Positions 33,899 to 45,700 of a stretch of 64,000 nucleotides of DNA are shown in pieces. Both the position numbers and the translations under genes were made by a program. Source of the DNA: Isoetes taiwanensis (Eukaryota > Streptophyta > Lycopodiopsida > Isoetales > Isoetaceae); NCBI GenBank assembly GCA_021234155.1, contig JAJEKV010000017.1, forward strand, positions 2,602,885 through 2,666,884, read 5' to 3'. Within the stretch, counting starts at the first letter, position 1; every line of letters begins with the position of its first letter. The notes under the pieces were generated by a model. The model searched no databases, was not told where the DNA came from, and saw only the letters and a program-made list of their open reading frames with translations.

Positions 33899-35057
33899 CC
33901 CATCGTATGGGTCCCATGACCTATTGGTCTCCGTGGACGTTAAAAAAACTATTCTATTCTATTCTTAATATAAAAACATTAAACCTTACCTAAGGGTGCT
34001 TAATTAAATAATATTTGGAAGGTAGCCCCATTGTGGCGTGAAGCAATGGTACAACATTCATGTGTCATAATTATGGATCTAGCTAATTTGACTGGGATAG
34101 ACTGTGACCATGGACATCCTCGGCAAGAGAATGATCTTATAGGCACATGTAGCGAATGTCGTTATAGCACATGTCATGGTTTTGTATTTGCATCACAATG
34201 TCTTGGCATTTTATCATTTACTTGGATCTTCCAGGATGGGGGCTTGGTGGCCTAGATTGCTCTGGCATTCTCATGTCATCTTATGCTCTATGACATGAAG
34301 CATGGCTTCCTCATGGGCATAACTTCCAGGTGAGATTGTGCTCAACCCTTTGACTCCATGGTAAGAGGCCCTCCAGTGTCAGACGTGGGTTAAGAGGGTA
34401 TGCGCATACAAGGTTCAACCCACTACTTCTGCTATAGGGCTTGGAATGTAAGCTGGCTTGGCATTATTTTGCTAAGAGGGTCTACATGTAGGCTGGCTGA
34501 GGTTCCCGTTGTCCCGGAGATCATGTGTCATGATGGTTTGATCTTTTTGTTATGTTCTCTGCTTTTGATGCTCCTGTGCAAAATTTTATTGAGCATATTG
34601 TCATTGTCTAACATTGTACCATTGGATCTTGTATCTTTGAATAGCTTATGTCCTTGTTATCTAAGATTCCAGAATGTTTCCATGCATGCGGTGGCAGCTA
34701 GAGATCCCCATTTAGTTAGAGTACTAACCCCATTGAGTGCATATGCAGTGAATCCACAAGGCAGTGGGCAAGTTGATGGTGGCAATGTAACCAGGAATTG
34801 TGGAGTTTTAGAGTTAAAAGCTTCTGTTTAACTTGCTCAGCAGTTGTTGTATATATGAGGATGTTGTGGATAGTAAAGCCTTTGGATTTTGTTATCTTTG
34901 ATGGATAATAGAATTTATAAAAATGGATCATTCTCAATTGCAAATGGAAGATCAGATTCTTCACCAATACAATAGCTTTTGTAAAGTTTTTATGCCAATC
35001 TAGATCTAGCCTTTCGAGTTGCCAAAATGACAAACTCAGCATGTCATGTTATGTAGC
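33899..35057. other. 1.1 kb without recognisable genes
   Basis: Contains a TTCTATTCTATTCTTA microsatellite-like run near 33950. The short ORFs at 34031-34255 and 34400-34831 show no motif that I recognise. Confidence 0.45.
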
Positions 35058-35803
35058 ATTCCTAACCGACATGCCCTTAACCAACTGGGCAAAATCATCT
35101 AGATATTTATGAGTAGCTGCTTCTACCTATTTATGCCGGTGTCATGAGAACACCCCACAGGCACATTCAAGGGTCAAATACTCGACTCGCCTCCCATGGG
35201 CTTGTTACAATATCTCCTACTAGAACTATGCTCATCCTTGAGCATCTAAGACTATGATTTAACTACATATACCTGCTCTGATACCAAATATAACATTCCT
35301 AACTGATATGCCCTTAACCAACTGGGCAAAATTGTATAGACATTTATGAGTAGTCACTTCTACCCATTTATGTCGGTGTCTCGAGAATGCTCCACTGGCA
35401 CATTCAAAGATCAAACACTCGAGCTGCTTGCCATGGGTCCGTTATAATCTCTCCCACTAATATTCCTAATCGACATGCCCTTAACCAACTGGACAAAAAT
35501 GTCTAAACCTTATGAGTAGTCGCTTATATCCATTTATGTTGGTGTCTTGGGAATGCCCCACAAGCAAATTCAAGGATCAAATACTTGAGCGGTCTTTCAT
35601 GGGCCCATTATAATCTCTTCCATAACTATGCTCGTCCTCGAGCATCCAAGACTATGATTTAACCATGGATATCAGCCACACTGTGATTACCACGGCTATG
35701 CAGGATACCAGTGCATATAGGCACCCATGAATACTCGAACTCAAGAGCTGCTCTGATACCAAATGTAACACTAACTGACATGCTCTTAACCAACTGGACA
35801 AAA
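35058..35803 (-). repeat. Tandem array of four tRNA-like/primer-site-bearing units
   Basis: Four diverged units start at 35058, 35295, 35462 and 35769 (+ strand coordinates). On the minus strand each carries TTTTG(C/T)CCAGTTGGTTAAG, resembling a tRNA D-arm/A box. Two also carry TTTGGTATCAGAGC (35276-35291 and 35750-35765), identical to a tRNA-iMet primer-site motif, followed in one by GAGTTCGAGTATTC, like a B box. Shared downstream blocks include CTCATAAATRTCTAGAYG and CCATGGG or CATGAAAG with TATTTGAYCCTTGAA. The array is either a tandemly amplified tRNA-derived SINE or LTR/PBS fragments of a small retroelement. Confidence 0.6.
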
Positions 35804-36121
35804 CCATCTAGGTGTTTATGAATAGTCGCTTAGTTTATGTCTCGAGAATGCCCCACAGAAGCACAATTTCATTATAATGGGAAAATTTTTAGTAAACTGG
35901 AATTTTTTTATTATGGGGGTTGTATAGACCTTATGCAGGGGTTGTATACACGTGCAGTACCTGTGTATCATACATACATGAATATTTAGAGAACATATTA
36001 ACACGGTATCATATACCAACTTCCAAACACAATAGAGACCGAAGTATGAACTATGTATGATAGATAGCAAAGGTTACTAGAGACCACGGCAGTATGTCCC
36101 TAGTAACCTTCCCCTAGGTTC

Positions 36122-36712
36122 CTAACCCCTTCCCCTTTCCCTTCCCCTGCGAGGTCTAACCCACGCAGCTGGGTTAGGAACCCAGAGCTCACGCATATCC
36201 CAGCCTGATTCTTCCCACCATATGGGGTACCTAGTCATTGCAAAAAGTAATTCCACATGATGATACTCACGGAAGAAGAGCGGACCCAAGTCCATAAAGT
36301 TGTTGTACTCGTCGTAGTACGTCCTAATAAGGCCATACATCTGTCCCTTACAAATTTCATGAATGAACTCTGATATGTGTTGATCCAGAGAGTGTGCTAA
36401 ATAACCAGCACGAAGAAGAGGCCTCAACTGCTGTAGCATCTCGTCCAGATGAGGAGGGGGTTCAAGAATTCCCCTCATTGCAAGTCTCCTATAACATTCA
36501 GATGGATTAATTTCCATCAGTGGCTCATGACCACAATCAAATCGCTCCAGAATGAAGTTGATCAATTCCATTGCAAGCTCCTTGGTAGGACTCTGGCGCA
36601 ACCTCCACTCCAAGAAATGGTCAAATAGCTCATCTTGATCAAGGCGCACAGAATGCTTGGGGCATGCTTGCAGGGCTTCTGGAGTAGCCCAGGGAGGATT
36701 GGGTCCAATCAT
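36122..36712 (-). CDS. Unknown protein of 196 residues
   Basis: An intact frame from a Met at 36712 (MIGPNPPWATPEAL) to a stop at 36122. It has mixed acidic and aromatic character, with DELFDHFLEWRLRQ, AMELINFILERFD, ISEFIHEICKGQMYGLIRTY and YDEYNNFMDLGPLFF, ending in an Arg/Gly-rich tail PRRGRERGRG. Helical and globular-looking, with no signal peptide or membrane segment. The frame continues upstream into Leu/Cys-rich translation of the AGCAAGGA minisatellite, which is not credible protein, so the start at 36712 is preferred. Not recognised. It may be a fragment of a larger gene whose 5' part was replaced by the minisatellite and polypyrimidine tract. Confidence 0.45.
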   Translation of the reverse strand: MIGPNPPWATPEALQACPKHSVRLDQDELFDHFLEWRLRQSPTKELAMELINFILERFDCGHEPLMEINPSECYRRLAMRGILEPPPHLDEMLQQLRPLLRAGYLAHSLDQHISEFIHEICKGQMYGLIRTYYDEYNNFMDLGPLFFREYHHVELLFAMTRYPIWWEESGWDMRELWVPNPAAWVRPRRGRERGRG

Positions 36713-36719
36713 TTGCAAA

Positions 36720-36860
36720 AGCAAGCAAGGATCACCGACGGAGCAAGGAACACGGAGCAGAGCAAGGAACAAGGAGCAAGAAGCAAGGAACAAGACCAAG
36801 TAGCAAGGAGCACGAAGATCAAGTAGCAAGGAACAAGGATCAAGATCAAGTAGCAAGAAG
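36720..36860 (+). repeat. AGCAAGGA(A/G)CA minisatellite, left block
   Basis: Irregular repeats of AGCAAGGAACAAG, AGATCAAGTAGC and AAGGAGCACGAAG. The same words build the block at 38170-38520, on the other side of the polypyrimidine tract. Confidence 0.85.
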
Positions 36861-37029
36861 TCTGTTCAAACAAAAAAATAGCGTCTACCATAACACACCA
36901 AAATAAAACAATACTAGGAATGGAGCCCAGCGTTGTTGGACATAGCTAGGAACCGTAAATGATACATACCGAAACCAATTGTTAAATTAATTCATGTCTT
37001 AAAATCACACAATTAATAGGATTTGACCA

Positions 37030-38170
37030 CGTTTTCGCTTTTCTTTCTTTTTTCCTTTTCCTTTCGCCTTCTCATGCCTTTATTTTTTACTTTTTAATTT
37101 TTTCCTTTCCCCTTTTCCACCATTTACCTTTTTTCTTTTTCCATTATTCTATTTCTGCCATCTCCCTTTTCCCTTTTTTTGTTTTCCCCTTCAATGTTTT
37201 TATTTTTCTAATTTCACACTCCCTTTTCTCCCATTTCTATATGCCCTTTCCTTTTTCATCTTTCACCCTTTTCTTTTTCATCTTTCGCCTTTTCTCCACC
37301 CCTTTTTCCTTTTTTCCTTCCTTTTCTATTTTTCTATACCATGCTTTTCCTTTTTTCCTTTTTCTATTTTTCTCTTGCTCTTCATTTTTGTTCCCCTCCC
37401 CTTTCATTCCTATTTTACCCTTGTCTTTCTCTCATTTCCTTTTTTCTCCTCCCCGTTTTACTTCCTCCTTCTTGTTTACCTTTTTTTCCATTTTCTTTTT
37501 CTCCCCTCCCCTCCCCTCTCCTCCCTTCCCCTTCGCTTCCCTTTCCTCTTCCCCTTTCATTTTTTGATGGTCTTTTTCCCTTTCCCTTTCCTCCTTTTCC
37601 AGCCCTTTCTCTCTTCCACTTTTTTTGATACCATTTTTCCCTTCCATTTCCCGCTTTGCCCCTTCCTTTTCCTTTTCTCTTTCCTTTTTTCCATATCCCT
37701 TTCCTCACCTTTTTTTCTTCCCCTTTTTTTTCAGTGCCCTCTTTTCCATTCATTTTATTTTTGTGCCATTTTTCCTTCCCTTTCCGCCTCCTTTGTTCTT
37801 TTCCCTTTCCTTTTTTTCGTACCTTCTCCCCTTTCCTCGCACTTTCCTTCTTCCTTTTTTTCCCTTCTCTTTTGTCCTCATTCCCTCTTCCAATTTTCTC
37901 TATGTCATTTTTCCCTCCCTTTCCCGCTTCCTCCTCCCTTTTTCTTTTCTCTTTCACTTTTCCTATTTCCCTTCCATCTCCCCTCCCTTTTTCTCATCCC
38001 CATTTTTGTGTCCTTTTTCCTTCTTGTTCTCCTCTCCCGACCTTTTTTCTCTTCCCCTTTCCCAATGTCCCTTTTCGCTCCCTCCTCGTCCCCCTTTCTC
38101 TTCCCTTTTTCTTTCCCTTTTCCTTTCCTTTTCCCTTTTCCTTTTCCCTTCCCTTCTCTCTACCCTTTTC
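37030..38170 (+). repeat. 1.1-kb polypyrimidine tract
   Basis: Almost all C and T on the + strand (words such as TTTCCCTTTTCC, CCTTTTTTC), with scattered A and G. The long ORFs within it, on both strands, are low-complexity shadows: Phe/Ser/Pro/Leu on the plus strand and Lys/Glu/Gly/Arg on the minus. Such mirror-rich homopurine-homopyrimidine DNA can form triplexes (established property). It could derive from slippage of a retroelement polypyrimidine stretch. Confidence 0.9.
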
Positions 38171-38520
38171 ATAAGCAAGAAGATCAAGGAACAAGGAAGA
38201 TCAAGGAGCAAGGAACAAGATCAAGTAGCAAGATCAAGAGCAAGGAACAAGATCAAGTAGCATGAAGGAGCACGAAGATGAAGTAGCAAAGAACAAGGAT
38301 CAAGATCAAGTAGCAAGGAACAAGGAAGATCAAAGACCAAGAAGATAAATGAACAAGGAAGATCAAGGAGCAAGAAGCAAGGATCAAGATCAATTAGCAA
38401 AGAACACGGAACACAAGGTGAGAAGTGAAAGCAAGGTGAGAACACGAGAAGTGAAAGCAAGGTGAGAAGTGAAAGCAAGGTGAAAACACGGAACAAAGGT
38501 GAGAAGTGAAAGCAAGGTGA
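38171..38520 (+). repeat. AGCAAGGA minisatellite, right block
   Basis: About 350 bp of irregular GATCAAG, GAACAAGG, AGCAAGGTGAGAAGTGAA words. The last third has a more regular period of roughly 20-40 bp (GTGAGAAGTGAAAGCAAG repeated). It is continuous in style with the block at 36720-36860. Confidence 0.88.
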
Positions 38521-38667
38521 AAGAATTTATAGCTACGAATCCAGTAATGTTGAAGTATAATACCAATAATGTTGAATTATAATACCAATAATGCTGAAGT
38601 ATTATACCAATAATTCTACAACGACTATAAAAACAGCTCCATTCGGTGGTAGAAGTCATTCATCTCC

Positions 38668-38908
38668 CATGTCTTATAATCTGCATGATCTTCAGTTTGA
38701 GACCATTACTTGCTCCATGAGCTACAATGATCTTGTTGGGTGCGTACATAAAGGTGTTAAGCTGGATCCTTACTTGGAATCCAAAGCTAGAGGTCGTGAG
38801 TGTCAATGCCCTGGCCTTACTCGTGTTGTGATCCATCTTCTTTAACTTCCTGAGCGCCATGCCTGCGAGCTGAATGCGATCATGTTAGCAGGGATTGAAG
38901 ATGAGTGA
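38668..38908 (+). pseudogene. Unknown ORF with one in-frame stop
   Basis: From MSYNLHDLQF through GCVHKGVKLDPYLESKARGR and CQCPGLTRVVIHLL to a TAA near 38842; the frame then continues LPERHACELNAIMLAGIEDE to a TGA at about 38908. The protein-like texture on both sides of the TAA suggests a single nonsense change in a small gene or exon. Not recognised. It lies between the minisatellite and the DUF7869-like gene's 3' end. Confidence 0.4.
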
Positions 38909-39132
38909 ATCATCGACTCTATAATGCCATCAATAATATGTGCATCTAAATTATATGTATGCCATCAATAATGTGTGCATCAGATGTAATGATGTGTATT
39001 ATACACCTATTATAAAAGATGTAAGGATGTAGTATAAGCATAATGAATATTATTTGATGTATCGACTGAGTATTAATTGTCCAAAATGCTTAAGTATTAT
39101 AGCAAGAGAAATTACATACATGATTATCGAGA

Positions 39133-42100
39133 ACATGACTGAGATTGAGAGCTTTTAACTAATGCTATGTCCCCCCACATGTCAACAATGTAATTTGGAA
39201 TCTGAACAGTCTTCGGTCTTTTGCCATTTGCATCCCATGCATAATGTATGGCATCTAACTTCTCATACCTTGATGGATCTGATGGATTGGGTCGCCAATG
39301 TTTAGTTAAGCAACCTGTATAGTCAAGACCAACAGGCATCCACCATGATACATAAATGTGACCATGATTGGTAGACTCTGGATCTAGGATGGCATCTTCT
39401 TCTGTAAAGCCCAACCACGTTGGAGTTTCATCATCTCCAGGTCAGACTAAAACAAACATACCTTTCATAACATGTGCATGAGGATCGAACTCATCCATAG
39501 GTAACACTGGACGCCCATCTGCTGGCCCACAATACGTAGGCAAAGGTCTTACAAGCACAGCGGCTTCATCGACCTCTGGAGTAAAGGCAGCTTGTAGAGG
39601 TTCTTGCCTTGTACGCAACCAAAAGTTATTATTTTGAGGTCGTCCTGGAGATACATCTTCCAAACACAAAAGAATCTCGTTCCAGTAATCCATAGTTGCT
39701 TTGTACTGTCGTGCAAACACACTATCTTCTTGATTTTTACAGAAGGAATTCCATAATGCTATGTACTTGCTGATGTTGTCTGCCAGGCCAGGGAGATCTT
39801 TCAATGTCTTCCTTGGAGGGATATTTTTAGGCACCCCTGTTGGTAACGTTGGCTCACCATTTTCATCCTCCTTTCACATTCTTATTCCTTTCTCTGGAAT
39901 CCACTCTTTATGCGGTTGGCCGCATCTTATATCATTTCCCATCCATTTTAAATCGAAATAGCAATGGGTCGGTATGGCCTGTTAGACGTAGGCCTTTATC
40001 AGAGATATATCCCTTGACAAACCCTTTCCAATCTGGAACTTCATCCACAAAATATGGAACAGGAGACTTTGCATTGCACTTGCTAAACAAGTAAAGCAAC
40101 TCAGGCAAAGTTAGAGCATCCAATGAACTCATTAACGTCGAAAAGTTCCCAAACAATGCATCAATATCGTCATGAGTGTGCCCAACCATCATGAAGCCAA
40201 CCTAAATCTCATCGAGTACCTTAAGCCATGTCAAATAAGAGAGGTAGAAGAACACATATCTATTTTTATTTTGACCCGATGCATTATCCAACTGTAAGTA
40301 GAGATTTCGAGGAAGAGGATTGAAGCCTTCTAAGTAGGCACTAGAAGATGAAGGCATCATCTCTTGTGTCTGTGCTAGCTTATGCTGCAGTGGTCGAGTG
40401 TCTTTTAGGGCTTGCATCAATTTGCAATTTGTAGTTCTGCTTCCACACAGATCACCACACTTGTCTTCGTCCGGCAACTCAAGATAGTGTAGGATCCTAG
40501 AAAGTGATCCAACATGAAAGTTTGAGTCATCTTTCCAAAGATCAAGAGAGAAATGACCATAAGCCCGTCCACTATGACCATATGTCAATGCTCCTGTCAA
40601 GCTGCTCTTCAAGCGATCTCCTCTCCAAACAGACTTTGCGAGATGGTGACTTCTTGGTGTGAGTGTTTTGACCTGATCCATCTTATTATGTATTATGCAA
40701 AGGTGACTTTCTGGTGAACGATGTGATAATGCACGCCAATGCCAATATTAACTCCTACAGGAACGTTGTTCCAACATATGTGCCCCCCGTTGAATTGAAA
40801 TTGTTGCGCCTCTCCCTTGTATCTTTTGTTCTTTCCAATTTCTGCTTAATGACTACACATATGTTACACTTGGAGAATGCTGTATTTTTGGCTATGCTGA
40901 CGTCTGGAAACTCTTTCTTCCAAATATTGTAAAAAGTGGGCAAGGTTACACTCTTTCCTGTCAATTATTCCACCACGGCACCCACTTCCTTATGTATGCT
41001 CTTCTTATTAAGTATGGAAGGAAGTTTGCGAATATTCTCCCTTATATCATCCTTCCCTTTTTTGCTTCTATGTGGAATGCTCTCTGCATTCTCACTAATA
41101 AAGGTATCAAGCACACTTTCTGTAGCTAGTGTCACAGATATAGGCTTCTTAGAGCCTGTATTACCATGCTCCGCCCGTTTTCCACCTAACTCGAACCTGT
41201 ATTACCATGCTCCGCCCGTTTTCCACCTAACTCGAACCTCTTCCTCCAACTATAAAACGTAGACTGAGCAACTCCTAAAGCCACGCGCCATGCGAATTGA
41301 CAGCACTCCACTCTAGAGACCATTACTTTCGCCTCCGACTGCCTTGTATAAGTTACACTCAACACATCAAAAACAAGCGTAATCCTGGCACTGCTTGATT
41401 GAGAATAAAATTCTTTTCTTAAGGCACATACTTGCTCTCGGCTCAGTTTTTGGACACATTCGTCTTTGCAGCATGTTGATTTTAGAGCACTCTTGACTGA
41501 CTTGGAAGCACACATCCTCTCCTCCTTGCTATCCCCCTTTGGTTCCCTCCTGACCCTCTTCACATATGTATATTTCCTTTTCCTCTTGAATTGCTTCTCA
41601 ACATCAGCTTCCAAGCACTCAACTTCTAAGTCATCTTGTTCGAGAGCAGATCGAGCTTGTAAATGTTGTGAAACTGTCCTACCATCACGAAGCAAAACAT
41701 CTCGGGTCTCCCAGGATATTAGACTGTTAGCTCGAGGCCTCTCAGCACAAGCATGACATGACCTTATATTTTAGTTCCCCGCTGGATCGATTATGTTACC
41801 CACTGAAAGCCCGACCTTTGATACACCTAAGAACTCATCGTCTATAGCATCCTGAGGATTTTTAAAGACTATATTCGCTTCCGAATATTTAGATCCAATG
41901 CAGGAGTAAAGAATGTAGCATGGCAAACCAAGTAGATCTGTTCTGGAGTAGTAGATTGTCTCATCTTCAGGCTTAAACAACCTAAGACCAAGACGGGCAC
42001 CTAGATTCTCATGACCTCCAATCTCCTCTACTATCTCGTCTTCTTCATTTGTTGCTGTGTTGCTTGGTTCACCACAGTGAGCAGTGAAACTGATGTCCGG

Positions 42101-42440
42101 CGGGCTATTGACAGATGGTGGACTACTAGATGAATCCTTTTCTGAAGAGGGCAAATTGAGGGATGTTGAAGATGTATCTTCACTTGAAGGGCACTCAACA
42201 TGTTTTACATCCCTCTTAGGCCACTGAATGAATGTGCCTACTGCTTCACCAATGTTATCTGTCCCTTCACAGAGGATTGGAAGCTCTGTCGATGGGATCA
42301 TGGACTCTGTGACCTCAATTGCTACATTTGAAGGATCTATTTCCTTGCCATGAAGAGTGATTCTATTCAAAATAAGGCCACGGGCAACAATTGTCCTTCC
42401 GACGAATAGGTTGTACAGGGGAAAATTGAACCTGTTTCAA
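39133..42440 (-). pseudogene. DUF7869-like gene (transposase-like), decayed, multi-exon
   Basis: From 42440 down: an exon after a TTGAAACAG acceptor with NLFVGRTIVARGLILN, NIGEAVGTFIQWPKRDV (like plant CACTA-associated DUF8039) and an acidic Ser-rich linker, stopping at 41771. A second block has CHAC, a basic stretch FKRKRKYTYVKRVRREP and STFYSWRKRFELGG. After a 41-bp tandem duplication (frameshift) come SVTLPTFYNIWKKEFPDV and AFSKCNICVVIKQKLERTKD. After an intron, MDQVKTLTPRSHHLAKSVW (40681), YLQLDNASGQNKNRYVFFYL, one in-frame TAG, then FMMVGHTHDDIDALFG. The C terminus (39834-39133) has MKGMFVLV, TWLGFTEEDA and HIYVSWWMPVG. D..GQNKNR and GHTHxDID are the hallmark motifs of DUF7869 proteins; they resemble RNase H-fold transposase boxes, but the activity is inferred. 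About 1,000 codons in all; not functional as it stands. Confidence 0.7.
41155..41236. repeat. 41-bp tandem duplication inside the DUF7869-like gene
   Basis: CCTGTATTACCATGCTCCGC through ACCTAACTCGAA occurs twice head to tail, at 41155 and 41196. As 41 is not a multiple of three, the duplication shifts the reading frame right after the FELGGKRAEHGNTG segment. Confidence 0.95.
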
Positions 42441-42504
42441 TCAAGCAAGGTGACACTTTTTAGAACATATGAAATAGACGAAAAACAAGCAATAAACAAG
42501 CAAA

Positions 42505-42745
42505 ACTGGCGCCATTTAGTACAAAAAAACAAATTTTGGTATAAATTTGGAGCCAAATGACGCCATCCATTTGGTCGAAATAGTGAACACTTGGATCAAA
42601 TGGCATAGTTGTGAATTTGGAACAAATGGTGCCATGGCGCCATTTGATCCAAGTATTCACCATTTTGACCAAGTGGCGCCATGGCGCCATTTGGCTCCAA
42701 ATTTACACCATTTCGACCAAGTGCACCATTTCGACCAAATGGCGC
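42505..42745. repeat. GGCGCC palindrome cluster between divergent genes
   Basis: Repeated ATGGCGCCAT-type palindromes with spacers such as TTTGATCCAA, TTTGG(A/T)(G/C)(C/A)AAA and CACCATTTCGACCAA. Examples are TGCCATGGCGCCATTT near 42628 and GTGGCGCCATGGCGCC near 42672. A related pair lies at 44516-44570 inside the plus-strand gene. The cluster occupies the space between the two divergent genes and probably part of their flanking introns. Confidence 0.8.
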
Positions 42746-45700
42746 TCTTTGTTGCAGCTACATTACGCGTGGAACCACAATTTGTATCCAACCAGACAAT
42801 CATGCTGACAGATAGGAGCTGGTGCATGGAAGTCATGCGGGTGAGCACCTCTGCTCCTACAGGCTCGAAAGAAGACTGCAGAAGAGAGCTCTGCCTGGTT
42901 ATAAAGGAGATGTCCGGAGAATCAGCCGGAATTTACCAGCCGGGTATCTTGGTCAACATGAAGGTGGTTATCAAGAGCGGTCGCGATGATTGGCTCCGGG
43001 TGGTCCTTGAGGACACTATTCAGCAGAGAATAATTGTCTACTATGTGGACTGGAAGTTTTATGATCCCACTATGATGTCTGCTAGTATTGCAAATGTACC
43101 TGATTCGGCGAAGAAGCAAGGCTGGGCGCTGCCATCGTACAACAGCTTTGAAGAAGATGATATCAAAGGTCCAGGAGAAATCTTGAGGGGCTATATGATT
43201 CTTCGCAATCGTATGAACAAGTCGAAAAACTCGCCTTCATTCGTTGTCAAGGCATTAGCCTCTCAGAAACTACTCGGCAATGTAGACATGGCCTGGCTTC
43301 GGACATTTGGCAGGAAGAAGACAAGACAAACTAAGGAGGCAACTGCAGCCGAAAAAGACTCCTCCTCTGCTATTGAGGATGTTGGCCAGGAAACTGAGGA
43401 AGGAAAGGCGGCGGGCAAGGGAAAAGTTAAGAGAAAGGATCACAAAGATCTTGAGAAGGAAAAGAAAGAAAAGAAGGAAAAGAAGGAAAAAAAAGAAAAG
43501 AAGGAAAAGAAAGACAAGGAAAGGGATGGGAAAAGGCAGAAGGAAGGAAAGGCAGGACAAGAAAAGGAGGGAAGGGAAGGGGAGACAGAGGAAATGGAAG
43601 GGAAAATGAAGAAGAAGAAGCACAGGCTAGAGATCTCTGAGAAGGATAGGACACCTAAAAAGCAAAGAGACAGACTCAGACTCCTAGTCCTGCTGGAAGT
43701 CCAAGACGGACGGAGAGGAGCGACGCGCAGGCCAGAAGTGGTGGTGACATTCCTGCAAGCCCATCACATATCCAGGATTCTGCAGGCACACCGGCCAAAA
43801 GGGTCATCATTCAGAAGCCAGAGCGTAAGCTTACATTAAGAATAGCTCAGCACTTGCTCGAGGTGCCTGCAAATCTTAAGGTGGAAAGGTCAGAAGAGGA
43901 AAAGACGACAGAGATAACACTACAAAAAATCTTTGACCACTGGCATCTTTTTTCTCTGGGCATCACATTCATAAAAAAGATAAACGTGTTCAAACTATAT
44001 CAAGGGCTACCAAATCTGACATCTAGGCCAAGGAATATGGAGCATGTCAAAACGTTAGTGGTGTCCTTTCAGAGAGACCCACATCCAGTGTTCACTCCCG
44101 CTAATGTGATTCCATTCAATCCCCTCACAAACAAACTGGCCCCTTGGAAAACCGAGGATGACCTCATGGGCATGCACTATTATATAGTGAATGGCAATCA
44201 CTCAGTTATGGCTGCTCAGCTTGTATGTAGAAGACTCGGCACCGCAAAGTCCCAAGAGCAAATGTCAAAGATTTATCTGGAACGGAATTGCGAGTCCTAT
44301 CTGGCACAGTCAACGAGCAAGAATGTCTACAGCTTAGCTGTGAAGTCAATGATATTGCTGCCAAGACTATTTTCAAGGAGCCCTTCATTGATAACATAAC
44401 CCAACTGTGGCACCAATATGCTCTCTGCGGGGAAGCGATCTATCGGGGATGTGGGCGATCCACGCTCGAGAACCATACAAGGTACATAGTGTTGTAATTG
44501 TTGGCAAGATTAAGAAATGGCGTTGTGGCGCCATTTGGTGAGGAAAAATGGCGCCACGATGCCATTTCTTCACCAAATAGCATTCAAGACTAACTTCTTG
44601 ATGTTTCCAGCGTTATCTGGCTTTGACTGAAGTTACCATGCGTGGTAAGCATCCTAAAGATTTCAACCAGTGGGTCTTCATGCCAGAGGATATTTTTCAG
44701 CTATTCATGTCCCTATGGAACTTGTGGAAATCTTGCAAGCTAAAAGATAACAAAGGGACAAACTATTACATGCTTGGGCAAAAGAGTCGACTACTTGATC
44801 GGACCTACGAGGTGCATGAGTGGTCTCGATTACAAAGAGGGTTTTGTTCCAAGAAGTGCTGGATGGGAAGACCTACATGAAGGTCACCAGTGATTATACG
44901 GGTAAGCAATTCTTCAAGACAAGGGCAAAGACACTACGATCTATATCGTTCTTGAAGAAGGAGATTTGGGAATATGTGAATGATAATTTTCCGAAGAAGT
45001 TCACATCCTTCAGCGATCTCGATGCTTGCCGTGTGGGCTTCCGACGATGCCGACTTAATTTCCATGGCCACCTTGCATAGTAAGTGGATTGAACAAGGTG
45101 TGAACAAAGAAGGAGTTTTTGGTAATGTGCCACCTGCCTTGGCAAGATTTATACGGAGAGAGGATACTGAAGCCTTCCGTTGCGAAGTTGAACTAACAGA
45201 CAATAGGGGGCAAGTTGTTTGCACTCCTGTACCAGTATCCTTGATAATCCTGGACACTAGAGGCATAAGTCCAATGTGGGACAAAATCACACTATCTAAC
45301 TTTTTTAATACAGCTTTAAAGAACACCATAGCTGATTCTTTCTGGATAGTGTGCTTTGCAAGGCCAGAGCATAATATTTTGATTTCATATATGTCGGATA
45401 ATCTGGATTCCAGATCCAGAGTTTTTATTGGCATGTATGAGGACAAATACAAGAATCCGCCTGCCACAGGAATTCAGGAGCCCCATGCACTAGTGTACGC
45501 CACAAAAATTCAGGCCACTGCTGGTGATCCTGTCGATGCCATTGACCTCAGATTCTCGTTTGCCGATCATCCTCAAGAACTGCCACTAGTTCCAGTACCT
45601 AATGAAGAAGAGGCAGACGGGGAGAGTGAGGCTATGGCCCGAGAAAGCTGTTCAACGGCGGTCAGTCTGGTAGGCAAGGCTTGCCGGGGGCGTAATCATG

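Noticed and set aside
36715-36891. N-terminal Leu/Cys-rich extension of the ORF ending at 36122
   Set aside because: It looks like a membrane segment but is encoded entirely by AGCAAGGA minisatellite words, so the start at Met 36712 is preferred.
37241-38265. Long open frames of 100-300 codons on both strands
   Set aside because: They are translations of the polypyrimidine tract (Phe/Ser/Pro/Leu on plus, Lys/Glu/Arg/Gly on minus), open only because C/T or A/G-only DNA has few stops.
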